DNA from: a bacterium
GTDB taxonomy: Bacteria; DRYD01
Length of the DNA: 64,000 nucleotides
Direction: 5' to 3'
Assembly (NCBI GenBank): GCA_030549815.1
Contig: JAUQQQ010000003.1
Location: forward strand, 106,813-170,812
A model generated the notes under the pieces. It was given only the letters and a program-made list of their open reading frames with translations, did no database searches and had not been told where the DNA came from. This document shows, one piece after another, positions 18,624-28,451 of this stretch (the first letter of the stretch is position 1; each line of letters opens with the position of its first letter). The translations under genes were made by a program, and so were the position numbers.

Positions 18624-19384
18624 AATACAATCTTAAAAAAGGATACAGAAAAATTTATAGTTTGTATGAACTAAACAACCATCTAATGACTTTAGGATTG
18701 GATATATACTGGAGGAAAAAAGTAACAGATATTATGAACAAACATTTAATAGAAACAAATTATTATAATAATATCAAAAAGTTTGTATATTGTGATTTTT
18801 GTATTGGAACAGGAGAATTCTTTGATGAGATGGTAAAAAGAGTAAAGAAAAATATTGACAAACTTGAGAAAAAATTATTTGTTGGTCTTGATTTTAGTTT
18901 TGATATGATTAGCTTAGCGAAGCTGAAAAAAGTATATAAAGAAGAAAATGTGTTTTTCATATTAGCAGATGTAGGATTACTTCCTTTTAGGGATGAGTCT
19001 GTTGATATTGTTAGTATATCCCTGGGGGTAAGAAATCTTAGAAATTCAAACGATGGTAAAAAAGACGAGCAAATATTTATTAAAAGATTTAAAGAAATAT
19101 ATAGAGTTATTAGGTTGGGAGGTTATTTTTGTGGGTTAGAAACAAGTAGACCTCCTAATAGAATTATACGTAGGATATCCGACTTTTTTACTATGTACAT
19201 TTCTACAAACATAGCAAAGATAGTGTCTGGTGATTTCGAAACTTATACTTATTTAGCTAAAAGTATGCTTGATTTTTACGATGCTGACAATTTTAAGAAT
19301 TTTTTATTGAATATAGGTTTTGAAAAAGTTAATTATTATCTTTTTACTTTTGGAGTTGTCGCTTTACATTTAGCACAAAAATGA
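18611..19384 (+). CDS. UbiE/MenG-type quinone methyltransferase
   Basis: This is a class I SAM-dependent methyltransferase of 257 residues. YCDFCIGTGEFFDEM is the glycine-containing motif I, FVGLDFSFDMISLAK is motif II and VDIVSISLGVRNLRNSND matches the UbiE family signature (usually GIRNV-D). YRVIRLGGYFCGLETSRP follows. In menaquinone- or ubiquinone-using bacteria this enzyme methylates the ring late in quinone synthesis. The N-terminal 45 residues are less conserved. It overlaps plsX by 13 nt and yceD by 4 nt. Another small-molecule substrate remains possible. Confidence 0.78.
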   Translation: MDYLKYNLKKGYRKIYSLYELNNHLMTLGLDIYWRKKVTDIMNKHLIETNYYNNIKKFVYCDFCIGTGEFFDEMVKRVKKNIDKLEKKLFVGLDFSFDMISLAKLKKVYKEENVFFILADVGLLPFRDESVDIVSISLGVRNLRNSNDGKKDEQIFIKRFKEIYRVIRLGGYFCGLETSRPPNRIIRRISDFFTMYISTNIAKIVSGDFETYTYLAKSMLDFYDADNFKNFLLNIGFEKVNYYLFTFGVVALHLAQK

Positions 19385-19818
19385 AAAGGTTTGATCAAAA
19401 TACACAGGAAATATTTGTTGTTGATTTAAATGATTTAATACATAATAAAGTTGAGTTTTTAACAGGTCAGTTTAATATATTTTTTGATAAAGAAGAAGTA
19501 ATAGGTTTATACTGTTATGATAATTTTGTTGTTAACTGTATTTATACAATTAGAAGAGTTGCTAATAGCTTTTTAGTTAATTTAAATATTAGGGTGTCAT
19601 TACCTGTTTTTTGTGATCTTTGTCTTAACAAATTTGAGTATGATTTTAATTTAAGCGTAGAGGAAATATTTACGACATCCTTTGAGTATACTGGCAAATC
19701 GGAAGATTTATATTATTTCATTTTTGATGGTAGGCATATAGATGTTGGAAGAGTTTGTGTAGAGAATTTTATATCAAATTTACCTTCTAAAATAGTAGAT
19801 AATTGTAAAAGGAAATAA
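19381..19818 (+). CDS. yceD: YceD family protein (DUF177)
   Basis: The 145-residue protein shows the C-D-x-C segment (VFCDLCLNKFEYDFNLSVEE) and a second cysteine near the C terminus (KIVDNCKRK). The C-terminal half is acidic, as in the YceD/DUF177 family linked to 23S rRNA accumulation and usually found beside rpmF-plsX. The presence of plsX two genes upstream supports the call. It is the last gene of the long plus-strand operon and faces a convergent gene. Confidence 0.75.
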   Translation: MKRFDQNTQEIFVVDLNDLIHNKVEFLTGQFNIFFDKEEVIGLYCYDNFVVNCIYTIRRVANSFLVNLNIRVSLPVFCDLCLNKFEYDFNLSVEEIFTTSFEYTGKSEDLYYFIFDGRHIDVGRVCVENFISNLPSKIVDNCKRK

Positions 19819-19820
19819 AA

Positions 19821-19850
19821 TTATTTTTATTTATTTTTATTTATTTTTAA
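19821..19850. repeat. Three tandem TTATTTTTAT units
   Basis: Three copies of a 10-bp T-rich unit lie right after the yceD stop, the last with one change. On the minus strand they form the end of the YdcF-like gene (its LKINKNK tail), so the repeat spans the convergent junction. No hairpin terminator is visible here. Confidence 0.8.
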
Positions 19851-20618
19851 ATAGATTCTATAGTATAATATTCCTATCATTTCTCTAATTGCTAAATTTG
19901 TGATAGAAAAATATGTAAAAGATGGGATCAAATCGTATACATTAAGATATAATTTATATCTGAAAGAACAAGGGACAAAAATTACATTATATTTTACAAA
20001 TTTTTCATTAAAGATGTTATAGAATGTAATCTTTGCTCTTTTCATATGAAAAGCAGAAGTAACAACTAATATTTTGTCTTTTTCATTTATTATTTTCTTT
20101 AAGTTCAAGACGTTTTGATAAGTGTCGAGAGAGTCTATGTCTTCTCTTATTTTAGCCTTTTCAAATTTTTCTATTAATAATTTCATTTGTTTAGCAGTTT
20201 GATTATCTTTATTTATATCGCCTCCTAAAATTATGATTTCTGGTGTTTTATTATATGTTTCTTTTAGGCTTTTGTATATAATGATTGCAGTTATTATTCT
20301 TGACATACTGTCTTTTGATAATTCTTTGTTGTCATTTATTCCTCCTGCTAATACTATTATTTTATCTACATCTTTATACATTGTTATTGTTTTTTCTGGA
20401 TTGGTAATTAGAGAATAGTATAAAAAATATTGATTTAAATAATCTTTTTCTAATGGGTAAATTGCTACATTGCTACCTATTGGAGTAGAGAAAAAATAAA
20501 CGATAATAAATAAGAAAATTATAAACTTTCTTTTTTCTTTTGGAGTGATAAAAAAAATGATAAAAAAAATAATAAAAACTACATTTATTAATCCTGATAA
20601 TAATTTTTTTATGAACAT
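19827..20618 (-). CDS. YdcF/ElyC/SanA family (DUF218) envelope protein
   Basis: Two N-terminal hydrophobic segments (about residues 8-25 and 30-50) are followed by an alpha/beta DUF218 domain. IIVLAGGINDNKELSKDSMSR matches the v-LGGG..., S-RL pattern, IIILGGD is the second strand, and ILVVTSAFHMKRAKITF the conserved S-x-H-x-R block. ElyC/SanA proteins act at the inner membrane in envelope integrity and peptidoglycan or lipid-carrier metabolism. The 263 residues fit ElyC rather than the shorter YdcF. It is last in a minus-strand group and starts 12 nt after the peroxiredoxin gene stop. Confidence 0.8.
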   Translation of the reverse strand: MFIKKLLSGLINVVFIIFFIIFFITPKEKRKFIIFLFIIVYFFSTPIGSNVAIYPLEKDYLNQYFLYYSLITNPEKTITMYKDVDKIIVLAGGINDNKELSKDSMSRIITAIIIYKSLKETYNKTPEIIILGGDINKDNQTAKQMKLLIEKFEKAKIREDIDSLDTYQNVLNLKKIINEKDKILVVTSAFHMKRAKITFYNIFNEKFVKYNVIFVPCSFRYKLYLNVYDLIPSFTYFSITNLAIREMIGILYYRIYLKINKNK

Positions 20619-20630
20619 GGGAAAGAGTTT

Positions 20631-21077
20631 TTATTTATTATTGCTTGAATGTTTTTTTATAAATTCGAGGACTTGATAGGGGTTTTCTGAGGCTGAGACT
20701 TTCCTCCATATTTTTACTATTTTACCTATTGGATCGATGATTATTGTATCCCTTGAGAAAAATGTTTTTCCTTCTACTCCGAATAGTGATGCTATTTTTC
20801 TATCTTTATCACTTACTAATTTGATTTTTAGATTGTATTTATCTATAAATTTTTTGTGTGAGTTCTCTCCATCTCTACTTATACCAATTATTTCTACATT
20901 TAGTTTATTAAATTCTTCAGCTAAATTAGAAAAGTTTTGTGCTTGTCTTGTGCATCCTGGTGTATCGTCTTTAGGATAGAAGTATATTACTATCCATTTG
21001 TTTTGACCTGTTTTTATTGTTTCCCCATCTATTGTTTTTAGTTCCAAATTAACTACTATGTCCCCTTCATTATACAT
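20631..21077 (-). CDS. bcp: Peroxiredoxin, BCP/PrxQ type
   Basis: This thiol peroxidase reduces hydrogen peroxide and organic peroxides. The peroxidatic cysteine sits in YFYPKDDTPGCTRQAQNFS. The usual second cysteine of PrxQ enzymes five residues later (CTxQACxFR) is replaced (Q-A-Q), so it should act as a 1-Cys form or use an external resolving thiol. GISRDGENSHKKFIDKYNL and SLFGVEGKTFFSRDTIIID complete the fold. The 148-residue length is normal. It has a GGAGGTATTTAATA leader ahead of ATG 21077. Confidence 0.92.
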   Translation of the reverse strand: MYNEGDIVVNLELKTIDGETIKTGQNKWIVIYFYPKDDTPGCTRQAQNFSNLAEEFNKLNVEIIGISRDGENSHKKFIDKYNLKIKLVSDKDRKIASLFGVEGKTFFSRDTIIIDPIGKIVKIWRKVSASENPYQVLEFIKKHSSNNK

Positions 21078-21090
21078 TATTAAATACCTC

Positions 21091-21654
21091 CTATATTTTT
21101 ATCGTATATTTCTTTTCTTGTTTTATTTTTTGATTTTTATAAATTGCTTTTATCGTTATTTTTTTCTTTTTATAATTTTTGGGAATTTTTATCGTTAATG
21201 AATTGGGAGAGGTATAGAAAACTTCTATATATTTTTCTTCTAAGCTTAATTCTACGAATGGAGAAAAATTGAAATACCAGATTACATAATAAGCGTTGTA
21301 GTTATTAAATTCAAATTTGTCAATTTTCATAATATCAGGGAAAGTGTAGTTGTAGTTTTCTGGTAGTTTTTCACTGAATTCAACTACCTTATTGTCTTCT
21401 AACTTAAAGTAAAAGTATTTATTTGTTGTATTTATTTGAATTAAATTGTTATAAATTTCTTCTGTTGTATAAAATCTTTGTGATGATGATAGTAGTATGA
21501 AAGGAGGGGAATAGGAGGTAGGCTTCCCTATATATTTTATACTTCCTTCTGCTGTTAATATTTTATTATTTGCTGAAGTAAAAAAAGATAATAGTACGAT
21601 AAACAAAACAAGTGTTATAAGTTTTGTTGTTTTTCTATTCTTTGTAGTTTTCAT
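21091..21654 (-). CDS. Exported protein of unknown function
   Basis: The protein begins with a basic tract and a hydrophobic segment (LITLVLFIVLLSFFTSANN), a clear signal peptide or membrane anchor of about 28 residues. The remaining 160 residues are Tyr/Asn/Lys-rich and predicted to be mostly beta strand, ending in a Lys-rich Ig-like edge (LTIKIPKNYKKKKITIKAIY). No cysteine or lipobox is present. It overlaps the end of the upstream 153-aa gene by 20 nt. I do not recognise a family. Confidence 0.65.
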   Translation of the reverse strand: MKTTKNRKTTKLITLVLFIVLLSFFTSANNKILTAEGSIKYIGKPTSYSPPFILLSSSQRFYTTEEIYNNLIQINTTNKYFYFKLEDNKVVEFSEKLPENYNYTFPDIMKIDKFEFNNYNAYYVIWYFNFSPFVELSLEEKYIEVFYTSPNSLTIKIPKNYKKKKITIKAIYKNQKIKQEKKYTIKI

Positions 21655-22096
21655 AGTTAAATTCTTCTATTAACTCGTTAATATCTAATATTAATGAAAA
21701 CATTGTTTCTCCTATCATTGTTGAATTTGTTCTTAACTCTGACAATTTTTTTATCTGAAATTCGAGAATTTTTTCTTTTTGTGGGTGAAAATATTTTCTT
21801 ATTTCTTTGATATTTTTTAAAATAGTTTCTATATTTGTAGTTAGTTCAAGAATAAGTGCATCTATTTTCAATACTTTTTCTTCTATTGATTTTGACATTA
21901 TTATTGATTTATTAAATTTAATTGAAAATAGGTTTTGTATGTATTCTCTTATTTTTGAATATTGTTCTAATAATTTTGTTGTTAGTTCTTGAATTTTTTC
22001 TATTTCACTAGGATTTTTTTCTTTTATAAGTAAATATTCTATTTCTTGCAGTAATTCGAAAAAATTTTGTAGGGAATTAGTCATTTTAAGAGACAA
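21635..22096 (-). CDS. Helical coiled-coil protein, 153 aa, unknown
   Basis: This is an almost entirely alpha-helical, Glu/Ile/Leu-rich protein with no signal peptide, cysteine or recognisable catalytic motif. The segments LLQEIEYLLIKEKNPSEIEK and ALILELTTNIETILKNIKEI have clear heptad character. It follows tRNA-Ile on the same strand and overlaps the exported protein gene downstream. Its composition resembles the 587-aa protein on the other side of the tRNA, so the two may belong to one system, but this is inference. Confidence 0.6.
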   Translation of the reverse strand: MSLKMTNSLQNFFELLQEIEYLLIKEKNPSEIEKIQELTTKLLEQYSKIREYIQNLFSIKFNKSIIMSKSIEEKVLKIDALILELTTNIETILKNIKEIRKYFHPQKEKILEFQIKKLSELRTNSTMIGETMFSLILDINELIEEFNYENYKE

Positions 22097-22107
22097 GTAA
22101 ATCGTAC

Positions 22108-22181
22108 TGGGCCTCTCTGGACTCGAACCAGAGACCTTACCCTTATCAGGGGTACGCTCTAACCACCTGAGCTAGAGGCCC
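22108..22181 (-). tRNA. tRNA-Ile (GAT)
   Basis: On the minus strand a full cloverleaf can be drawn: acceptor GGGCCTC/GAGGCCC, D stem GCTC/GAGC, anticodon stem TACCC/GGGTA with loop CTGATAA (anticodon GAT), and T stem TCTGG/CCAGA with TTCGAGT. The discriminator is A, and CCA is not encoded. Confidence 0.97.
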
Positions 22182-22226
22182 TTTTATTTATAATTTGATA
22201 AAAATTTGTCCAATCCTTCCTATTGT

Positions 22227-23990
22227 TTATACTTGTGGAGATTCTAATAGGGGTTTTAATTCCTTTGATATTTCTAAAAATTTAGCTATTTCTTCTCTTA
22301 TTTCCTCTTCCTTACTTACTCTTTCTCCTATTTGAGTTAAAATTTCAATTAATTTTGGTATGATCTCATTATTTTCATTTTGTGAACTTAATGCTTTCTC
22401 TAATTGTTCTATGCTATTATTTATCTGTATTAATGTATTTTCTATGTCTTTCTTTATTATGTAATTTTCTACTAATTGGATAACATAATTTTGGATAATA
22501 GAAGGATTTGCTTGTAAGTTTATTAGTAATATTTTTTCTGTTGTTAAAGGGAAAGGAAAATTACAGTTTATGCACTTTGTATTTAAATAGTCATTTTCAG
22601 TTTTGCAAGATGGACATATAATTTTCCTATCTGATATTTCTTTTATTGTCTTGAATATTTTTCTAAAAAGAGAAAAAAAATCGAGGAAATTTAAATACAT
22701 TTCCTCTAAATTATTGTTATATATTGCGTACATTACTGAAAAATATTGTAGATCTTCTATTTTTTGAATGATTTCTTCTATTTCTATTGTTTCTACTTTT
22801 AGCATAGCTAAGATTGTTAATGTGGTTTTTATGTTTGAAATGATATTGATAAATGTTGAAAGTGGTAATGTATTATTTGTGAATAGTATAAATGAGTTTA
22901 ATAATTCTATGATTAATTTTTGTTCCTTCTCTATTTCGATTTGATTATTTATCAAAGAGTATGATAAAAATTCTAATAGTATTGTTTTTTCACTTAGACT
23001 AAGATTTTGAATAACATGTATTAAATTTTCTGCTTTTATTTTTAATCTATTTTCATTCGTTATATTGTATATGAAAATTGGATTGTTTAAAATTCGAATA
23101 ATCATTGCATTTATAGTATTCTGTAAAAATTGTTTTTCTTCTTCATTGAAGATATTTTCTTTGTTTGGTGTTTCTTCTTGTAAAACAGAAAGAAAAGATT
23201 CTATTATTTCTATTGTGTTTATACTTTCTTGTTTTTTTTGTTCAAATGTAAAGAAAACATTTGAGGCTTGGTTTATCTGGATAAATATTTTTTGTGGTAA
23301 TTGGGGATCTTCATTTAAATCTATTTCTCCTGTTATTAATTGGTATGCTGCTCCTAAAGCATATTTTATAGCTTCTATTAAAGAAAATTGTTCTTCTATG
23401 TATTTTTTTATTTTTTCCTTTCCTAATTTTTCTAGTATTTTTAATTCGATGTTTATCCTTTTATCGGTATCTTCTATGAATTTTGTGCTACTAAAGAGAT
23501 ATTTTATTAGTAGATCAACAGGAAAATTCTCTAAATTTTTTATGTTTTCAACATATGTCCAGAATATTTTTAAAAATCGATCTATTATGGGATAAGGAGA
23601 TAATATCTTTTGATTGCCTAATATTTGTGATACAATGTTGTTGGTATTTAGAATATATATTACGTAATCTAATATTTTATTAATGTCTTCCATTTCAATT
23701 TTTTGTAAATCTGGTATTTTGTTTAATTTTTCTGTTATTAGTGATAATTTATCTACTCTTTTTTGAATTTGTTCAATAACTTTAGGATCAATAGGTAGTG
23801 TAACTTTTGCTAATTTCCAATCATCTGTTATTTGATTTATTAGATTTGATAGAAAATTTAGGAACAATTCTTTTTTGTTATTAAAAATGTTAAAAAGCTC
23901 TTCAATATTTTCTATTTGATTTTGTTGGTATATGTAATATTCTATTACATTTAGCAAATTCGTAACAGGAGGAGGCAGTATTACTATCAT
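22227..23990 (-). CDS. Large helical protein with a zinc ribbon, unknown
   Basis: The 587-residue protein is mostly Ile/Leu/Asn/Glu-rich helix. One four-cysteine zinc ribbon lies near residues 458-480, reading CPSCKTENDY followed by CINCNFPFP. There is no signal peptide or membrane span. The helical body before the ribbon has HEAT-like spacing, and a coiled coil (about 500-587) follows it. It lies between the EEP-family gene (11 nt upstream) and tRNA-Ile. I do not recognise the family; a scaffold or nucleic-acid-associated role is only a guess from the ribbon. Confidence 0.65.
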   Translation of the reverse strand: MIVILPPPVTNLLNVIEYYIYQQNQIENIEELFNIFNNKKELFLNFLSNLINQITDDWKLAKVTLPIDPKVIEQIQKRVDKLSLITEKLNKIPDLQKIEMEDINKILDYVIYILNTNNIVSQILGNQKILSPYPIIDRFLKIFWTYVENIKNLENFPVDLLIKYLFSSTKFIEDTDKRINIELKILEKLGKEKIKKYIEEQFSLIEAIKYALGAAYQLITGEIDLNEDPQLPQKIFIQINQASNVFFTFEQKKQESINTIEIIESFLSVLQEETPNKENIFNEEEKQFLQNTINAMIIRILNNPIFIYNITNENRLKIKAENLIHVIQNLSLSEKTILLEFLSYSLINNQIEIEKEQKLIIELLNSFILFTNNTLPLSTFINIISNIKTTLTILAMLKVETIEIEEIIQKIEDLQYFSVMYAIYNNNLEEMYLNFLDFFSLFRKIFKTIKEISDRKIICPSCKTENDYLNTKCINCNFPFPLTTEKILLINLQANPSIIQNYVIQLVENYIIKKDIENTLIQINNSIEQLEKALSSQNENNEIIPKLIEILTQIGERVSKEEEIREEIAKFLEISKELKPLLESPQV

Positions 23991-24001
23991 TCTTGTAAAT
24001 T

Positions 24002-24799
24002 TTATTCTAATGCTTTTCTGTAATTTTCTTCTAATTTTAGTTGAACTTCTATTAATCTATGATCTGATACTTTATCTGCAATTGGATTTTCTCTGTTTCC
24101 TACAACGTTGAAACTTTTTTGAACTACTTTATCTTGGAGTTGCGGAGATAAGAATATATAGTCTAAAATACTAACATGTTTACTAAAATGAGTTGGAGTA
24201 TTTGTTTCATTGGATAGCTTATCTAATTTTCTTACATCTTTGAAGTTATTATTTTCTATTGTCTTAATAACTTTTGAATCGGGTAAATCGTTAAAGTCAC
24301 CCATTAGGATTGTAGGAACTTCTGAATTTTTTGCCAATTTAATTAAATTTTGAGCTTCTTTTTGCCTTTGTATATCTGATTCTGGACCACCCCTTTTGGA
24401 TTTTAAATGAACAGCAAATACTTTGACATTAAAACCGGGTGCTATTTCAACAAGCGCTTCTACAGGAGGCCTCTTAAAATTGTTGTTGTTCTCATTTATA
24501 GTGTAACTTTTTACTTTAAACCTTTTACTTACTAATAGTGCTGGTGCTATACCTCTATCGTCTGATTTACCCACTATTACTTCATATTTATCCTCAATAC
24601 CTGCTGTTTTTAATAAATCAACAAGTATTTCTTTGTTTTCCACTTCTTGAAGAGCAATTATGTCTGCGTTGGAATTTTTGATTATTTCTCCAATACCTTC
24701 TATCTCTTTCTCTTTTTTAGGGGGCCCATCATTTTTTAAAGGATCGTCATACTTATCAAAAAGATTACGGATATTATAACTCGCTAACTTTATTATCAT
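24002..24799 (-). CDS. Endonuclease/exonuclease/phosphatase family hydrolase
   Basis: The protein is 265 residues with all EEP (DNase I-like) motifs. LASYNIRNLFDKYD contains the metal-site Asn, IIALQEVENKEIL the catalytic Glu, FAVHLKSKRGG the His/Lys block, ILMGDFNDLPDS the Asp/Asn pair, and DKVSDHRLIEVQL the final Asp-His. There is no signal peptide, so it should act inside the cell. The substrate (DNA, RNA or a phosphoester) cannot be decided. It is read away from the divergent S8 protease gene, with a 159-nt region between them that contains the T-tract/ACA element. Confidence 0.87.
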   Translation of the reverse strand: MIIKLASYNIRNLFDKYDDPLKNDGPPKKEKEIEGIGEIIKNSNADIIALQEVENKEILVDLLKTAGIEDKYEVIVGKSDDRGIAPALLVSKRFKVKSYTINENNNNFKRPPVEALVEIAPGFNVKVFAVHLKSKRGGPESDIQRQKEAQNLIKLAKNSEVPTILMGDFNDLPDSKVIKTIENNNFKDVRKLDKLSNETNTPTHFSKHVSILDYIFLSPQLQDKVVQKSFNVVGNRENPIADKVSDHRLIEVQLKLEENYRKALE

Positions 24800-24873
24800 A
24801 AACCTACCACTTCCTAATATTCTTTTATCTAATATATTTATATCCTCTTTTGAGAATTTTTAAATATTTTTGC

Positions 24874-24897
24874 TTTTTTTTTTACATTTTTTTTACA
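24874..24897 (+). promoter_or_regulatory. T-tract/ACA direct repeat upstream of the S8 protease
   Basis: T10 (24874-24883), ACA, T8 (24887-24894), ACA (24895-24897): two half-sites at an 11-bp period on the coding strand, 62 nt before the ATG at 24959. It matches the elements at 6302, 51250 and 52285 in sequence, spacing and distance. No convincing TATAAT follows, so an activator or alternative sigma factor may be needed. Confidence 0.55.
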
Positions 24898-24958
24898 AAT
24901 TCGTTAGTTTTTTCTTAGAAGAAGTTTGCAAAAACACACTAATAGGAGGTGTTGTAAA

Positions 24959-26107
24959 ATGATTATCGAAAAAATAAAAAATCTACCATTTCTCAAAAAA
25001 ATATTTAATAAGCAGGACTATAACACTGTTAGTAATCCAAATAAAATCATCGATAATTTTAACCCTAATACAGTAAGCTATTATAAACCTATTGAATTAA
25101 CAAATCAAAAATCTAAGTTGCCACATAATGTTCATAGAATAGACGTTATAAAAGAAGTTCTTAAGACAGATGAAGTTTGGAAGATGGGTATAACTGGAAA
25201 AGATATAACTGTTGCTGTTATTGATACAGGTATATACCCTCATCCTGACGTAAAAAACAGAATTATTGAATTTGTTGATTTTGTTAACAATAAAAATGGT
25301 GTTGAAAATGCTTATGATGACAATGGACATGGGACTCACTGCGCTGGCCTTGTTGCAGGTGACGGAACTAAAGCTAATGGTAATTACAAAGGACCAGCAT
25401 ACGAAGCTAATCTCATCGGAATAAAAGTCCTTGACAAAATGGGATCAGGAAGCTTATCCAATATAATTAAAGCTATTTACTGGTGTATTCAAAATAAAGA
25501 TAAATACAATATCAGAGTTTTATCAATGTCTTTGGGAGCAAATTCCGTTATAAAAGAAAAAGATGATTTACTTGCTAAAGCAGTTCAAGATGCAACTAAA
25601 GCAGGTTTAGTCGTCGTAATCGCTGCTGGGAATAGTGGTCCACTTACTGAAACTATTGGAACACCAGGAATTAGTAAAGATGCTATTACTGTAGGAGCTT
25701 ATGACGATAAAAATACACCATCTCTTGATGACGATACTCCCGCTTTCTTTACATCAAAAGGACCTACCCCTGTTGATAAAGCTAAAAAACCTGATATTTC
25801 CTCTCCAGGAGTTGAAGTAGTTAGCCTAAGAAGCCCAGGATCTACAATAGATAAAGAACCAGTTATACATTATGGTGATTACTATACATTGCTTTCTGGA
25901 ACTTCAATGGCAACGCCGATTGTTGCAGGTGTTGTGGCACTAATTTTACAAGCTAACCCAAATCTTACTCCTCAACAAGTTAAGGAAATTATAATGGAAA
26001 CTGCAACTCCTGTAAAAGATGCAAGTCATTATTCTGTAGGTAACGGTTTAATAAACCCTGTAGCTGCTGTTAAAAAAGCACTCGAATTGAAAAATAATCA
26101 TTTGTAA
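24959..26107 (+). CDS. Subtilisin-like serine protease (S8)
   Basis: This is a complete S8 peptidase of 382 residues from ATG 24959. That start has a perfect GGAGGTG ribosome-binding site; a frame open from 24926 adds only a non-conserved leader. The catalytic triad is Asp89 (VAVIDTGIYPHP), His124 (DNGHGTHCAGLVAG) and Ser316 (LLSGTSMATPIVAG), with oxyanion Asn225 (IAAGNSGP). The 75 residues ahead of the catalytic domain are too short and polar for a standard I9 propeptide, and there is no signal peptide. It may be intracellular (compare the Bacillus intracellular protease IspA) or leave by a non-Sec route. A T-tract/ACA element precedes it and a hairpin follows it. Confidence 0.93.
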   Translation: MIIEKIKNLPFLKKIFNKQDYNTVSNPNKIIDNFNPNTVSYYKPIELTNQKSKLPHNVHRIDVIKEVLKTDEVWKMGITGKDITVAVIDTGIYPHPDVKNRIIEFVDFVNNKNGVENAYDDNGHGTHCAGLVAGDGTKANGNYKGPAYEANLIGIKVLDKMGSGSLSNIIKAIYWCIQNKDKYNIRVLSMSLGANSVIKEKDDLLAKAVQDATKAGLVVVIAAGNSGPLTETIGTPGISKDAITVGAYDDKNTPSLDDDTPAFFTSKGPTPVDKAKKPDISSPGVEVVSLRSPGSTIDKEPVIHYGDYYTLLSGTSMATPIVAGVVALILQANPNLTPQQVKEIIMETATPVKDASHYSVGNGLINPVAAVKKALELKNNHL

Positions 26108-26136
26108 GTTTTAATTTTTTTTACTGATTTAAAGCA

Positions 26137-26164
26137 AGAAATCTCCACTCTCTTGGAGATTTCT
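26137..26164 (+). terminator. Hairpin after the S8 protease gene
   Basis: A 10-bp perfect stem AGAAATCTCC / GGAGATTTCT (26137-26146 and 26155-26164) with an 8-nt loop lies 29 nt after the stop. The tail (CTTGTAGG) is not T-rich, so its strength as a terminator on the plus strand is doubtful. Confidence 0.5.
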
Positions 26165-26241
26165 CTTGTAGGTATTCTGATATAACCAATACTAGTTTTG
26201 TAAAATAAGGTTAATAATGTAAAAATTAATTTTTTGCTAAA

Positions 26242-26274
26242 TAAAAAAAGAGGGCTTTTTTCAAAGCCCTCTTT
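26242..26274 (-). terminator. Rho-independent terminator of groES-groEL
   Basis: On the minus strand AAAGAGGGCTTT, a short loop and AAAGCCCTCTTT form a 12-bp stem followed by a run of T residues, 28 nt after the groEL stop. Confidence 0.9.
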
Positions 26275-26302
26275 CTATAAACTTTATTACCTATAACTTA
26301 AA

Positions 26303-27952
<1,650 letters not shown>

Positions 27953-27965
27953 ACTTTAACACCTC

Positions 27966-28274
27966 CTATTCACTTTCTACTACTGCTAAGATTTCACTTT
28001 CTCTTAAAATTAAGTATTCTTCACCTTTGATTTTCAATTCTGTTCCTGCATATTTACCGAATAATACTTTATCTCCTTTTTTGACACTTGGTTCAACTCT
28101 TGTTCCATTTTCTAACAACTTTCCAGGACCGACTTCTATAACTTCACCTTTTTGTGGTCTTTCCTTAGCTGTATCTGGTAAGTATATACCACTTTCAGTT
28201 TTCTCATCCTGTGGCATTGGTTTTACCAGTACTCTATCTTCCAACATTCTTAATTTTAGGGTTTGGGTTGGCAT
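27966..28274 (-). CDS. groES: Co-chaperonin GroES (10 kDa)
   Basis: GroES is the seven-fold lid for the GroEL chamber. RMLEDRVLVKPMPQDEKTESG and the mobile-loop-containing GIYLPDTAKERPQKGEVIEVG are diagnostic, as are KKGDKVLFGKYAGTELKIKG and EYLILRESEILAVVE. From ATG 28274 the protein has 102 residues, with a nine-residue extension ahead of the usual start. An AAGGAGGTG ribosome-binding site sits right before that ATG, so I keep it. groEL follows after 13 nt. Confidence 0.98.
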   Translation of the reverse strand: MPTQTLKLRMLEDRVLVKPMPQDEKTESGIYLPDTAKERPQKGEVIEVGPGKLLENGTRVEPSVKKGDKVLFGKYAGTELKIKGEEYLILRESEILAVVESE

Positions 28275-28326
28275 TTTTTTTCACCTCCTTCTTATTTATA
28301 CCTTTTTATACATCCCTACATTTTTT

Positions 28327-28357
28327 ATTATACCCTTTTTTTAGGAATTTTATACAA
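28327..28357 (-). promoter_or_regulatory. Possible groES-groEL promoter
   Basis: On the minus strand TTGTAT (28352-28357) and a consensus TATAAT (28327-28332) are separated by 19 bp, about 53 nt before the groES start. The spacing is longer than the optimal 17. No CIRCE inverted repeat (TTAGCACTC-N9-GAGTGCTAA) is present. Confidence 0.4.
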
Positions 28358-28451
28358 TTCTTTACAAAATTTTTTTAATAAAAAAATAATTTTTTAAACA
28401 AAAAAAATAGTAGTATTTTGTTTTAATGGAGAAACCTTTGACTTAGTTGTT

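Noticed and set aside
19821..19850. T-rich 10-bp repeats as a CRISPR-like or terminator array
   Set aside because: There are no spacers and no hairpin; it is simple-sequence DNA at a convergent gene end.
24926..24958. Eleven extra N-terminal residues for the S8 protease
   Set aside because: The GGAGGTG ribosome-binding site lies within this stretch and points to ATG 24959.
28275..28451. CIRCE operator ahead of groES
   Set aside because: No TTAGCACTC inverted repeat is present; only a possible -35/-10 pair could be seen.
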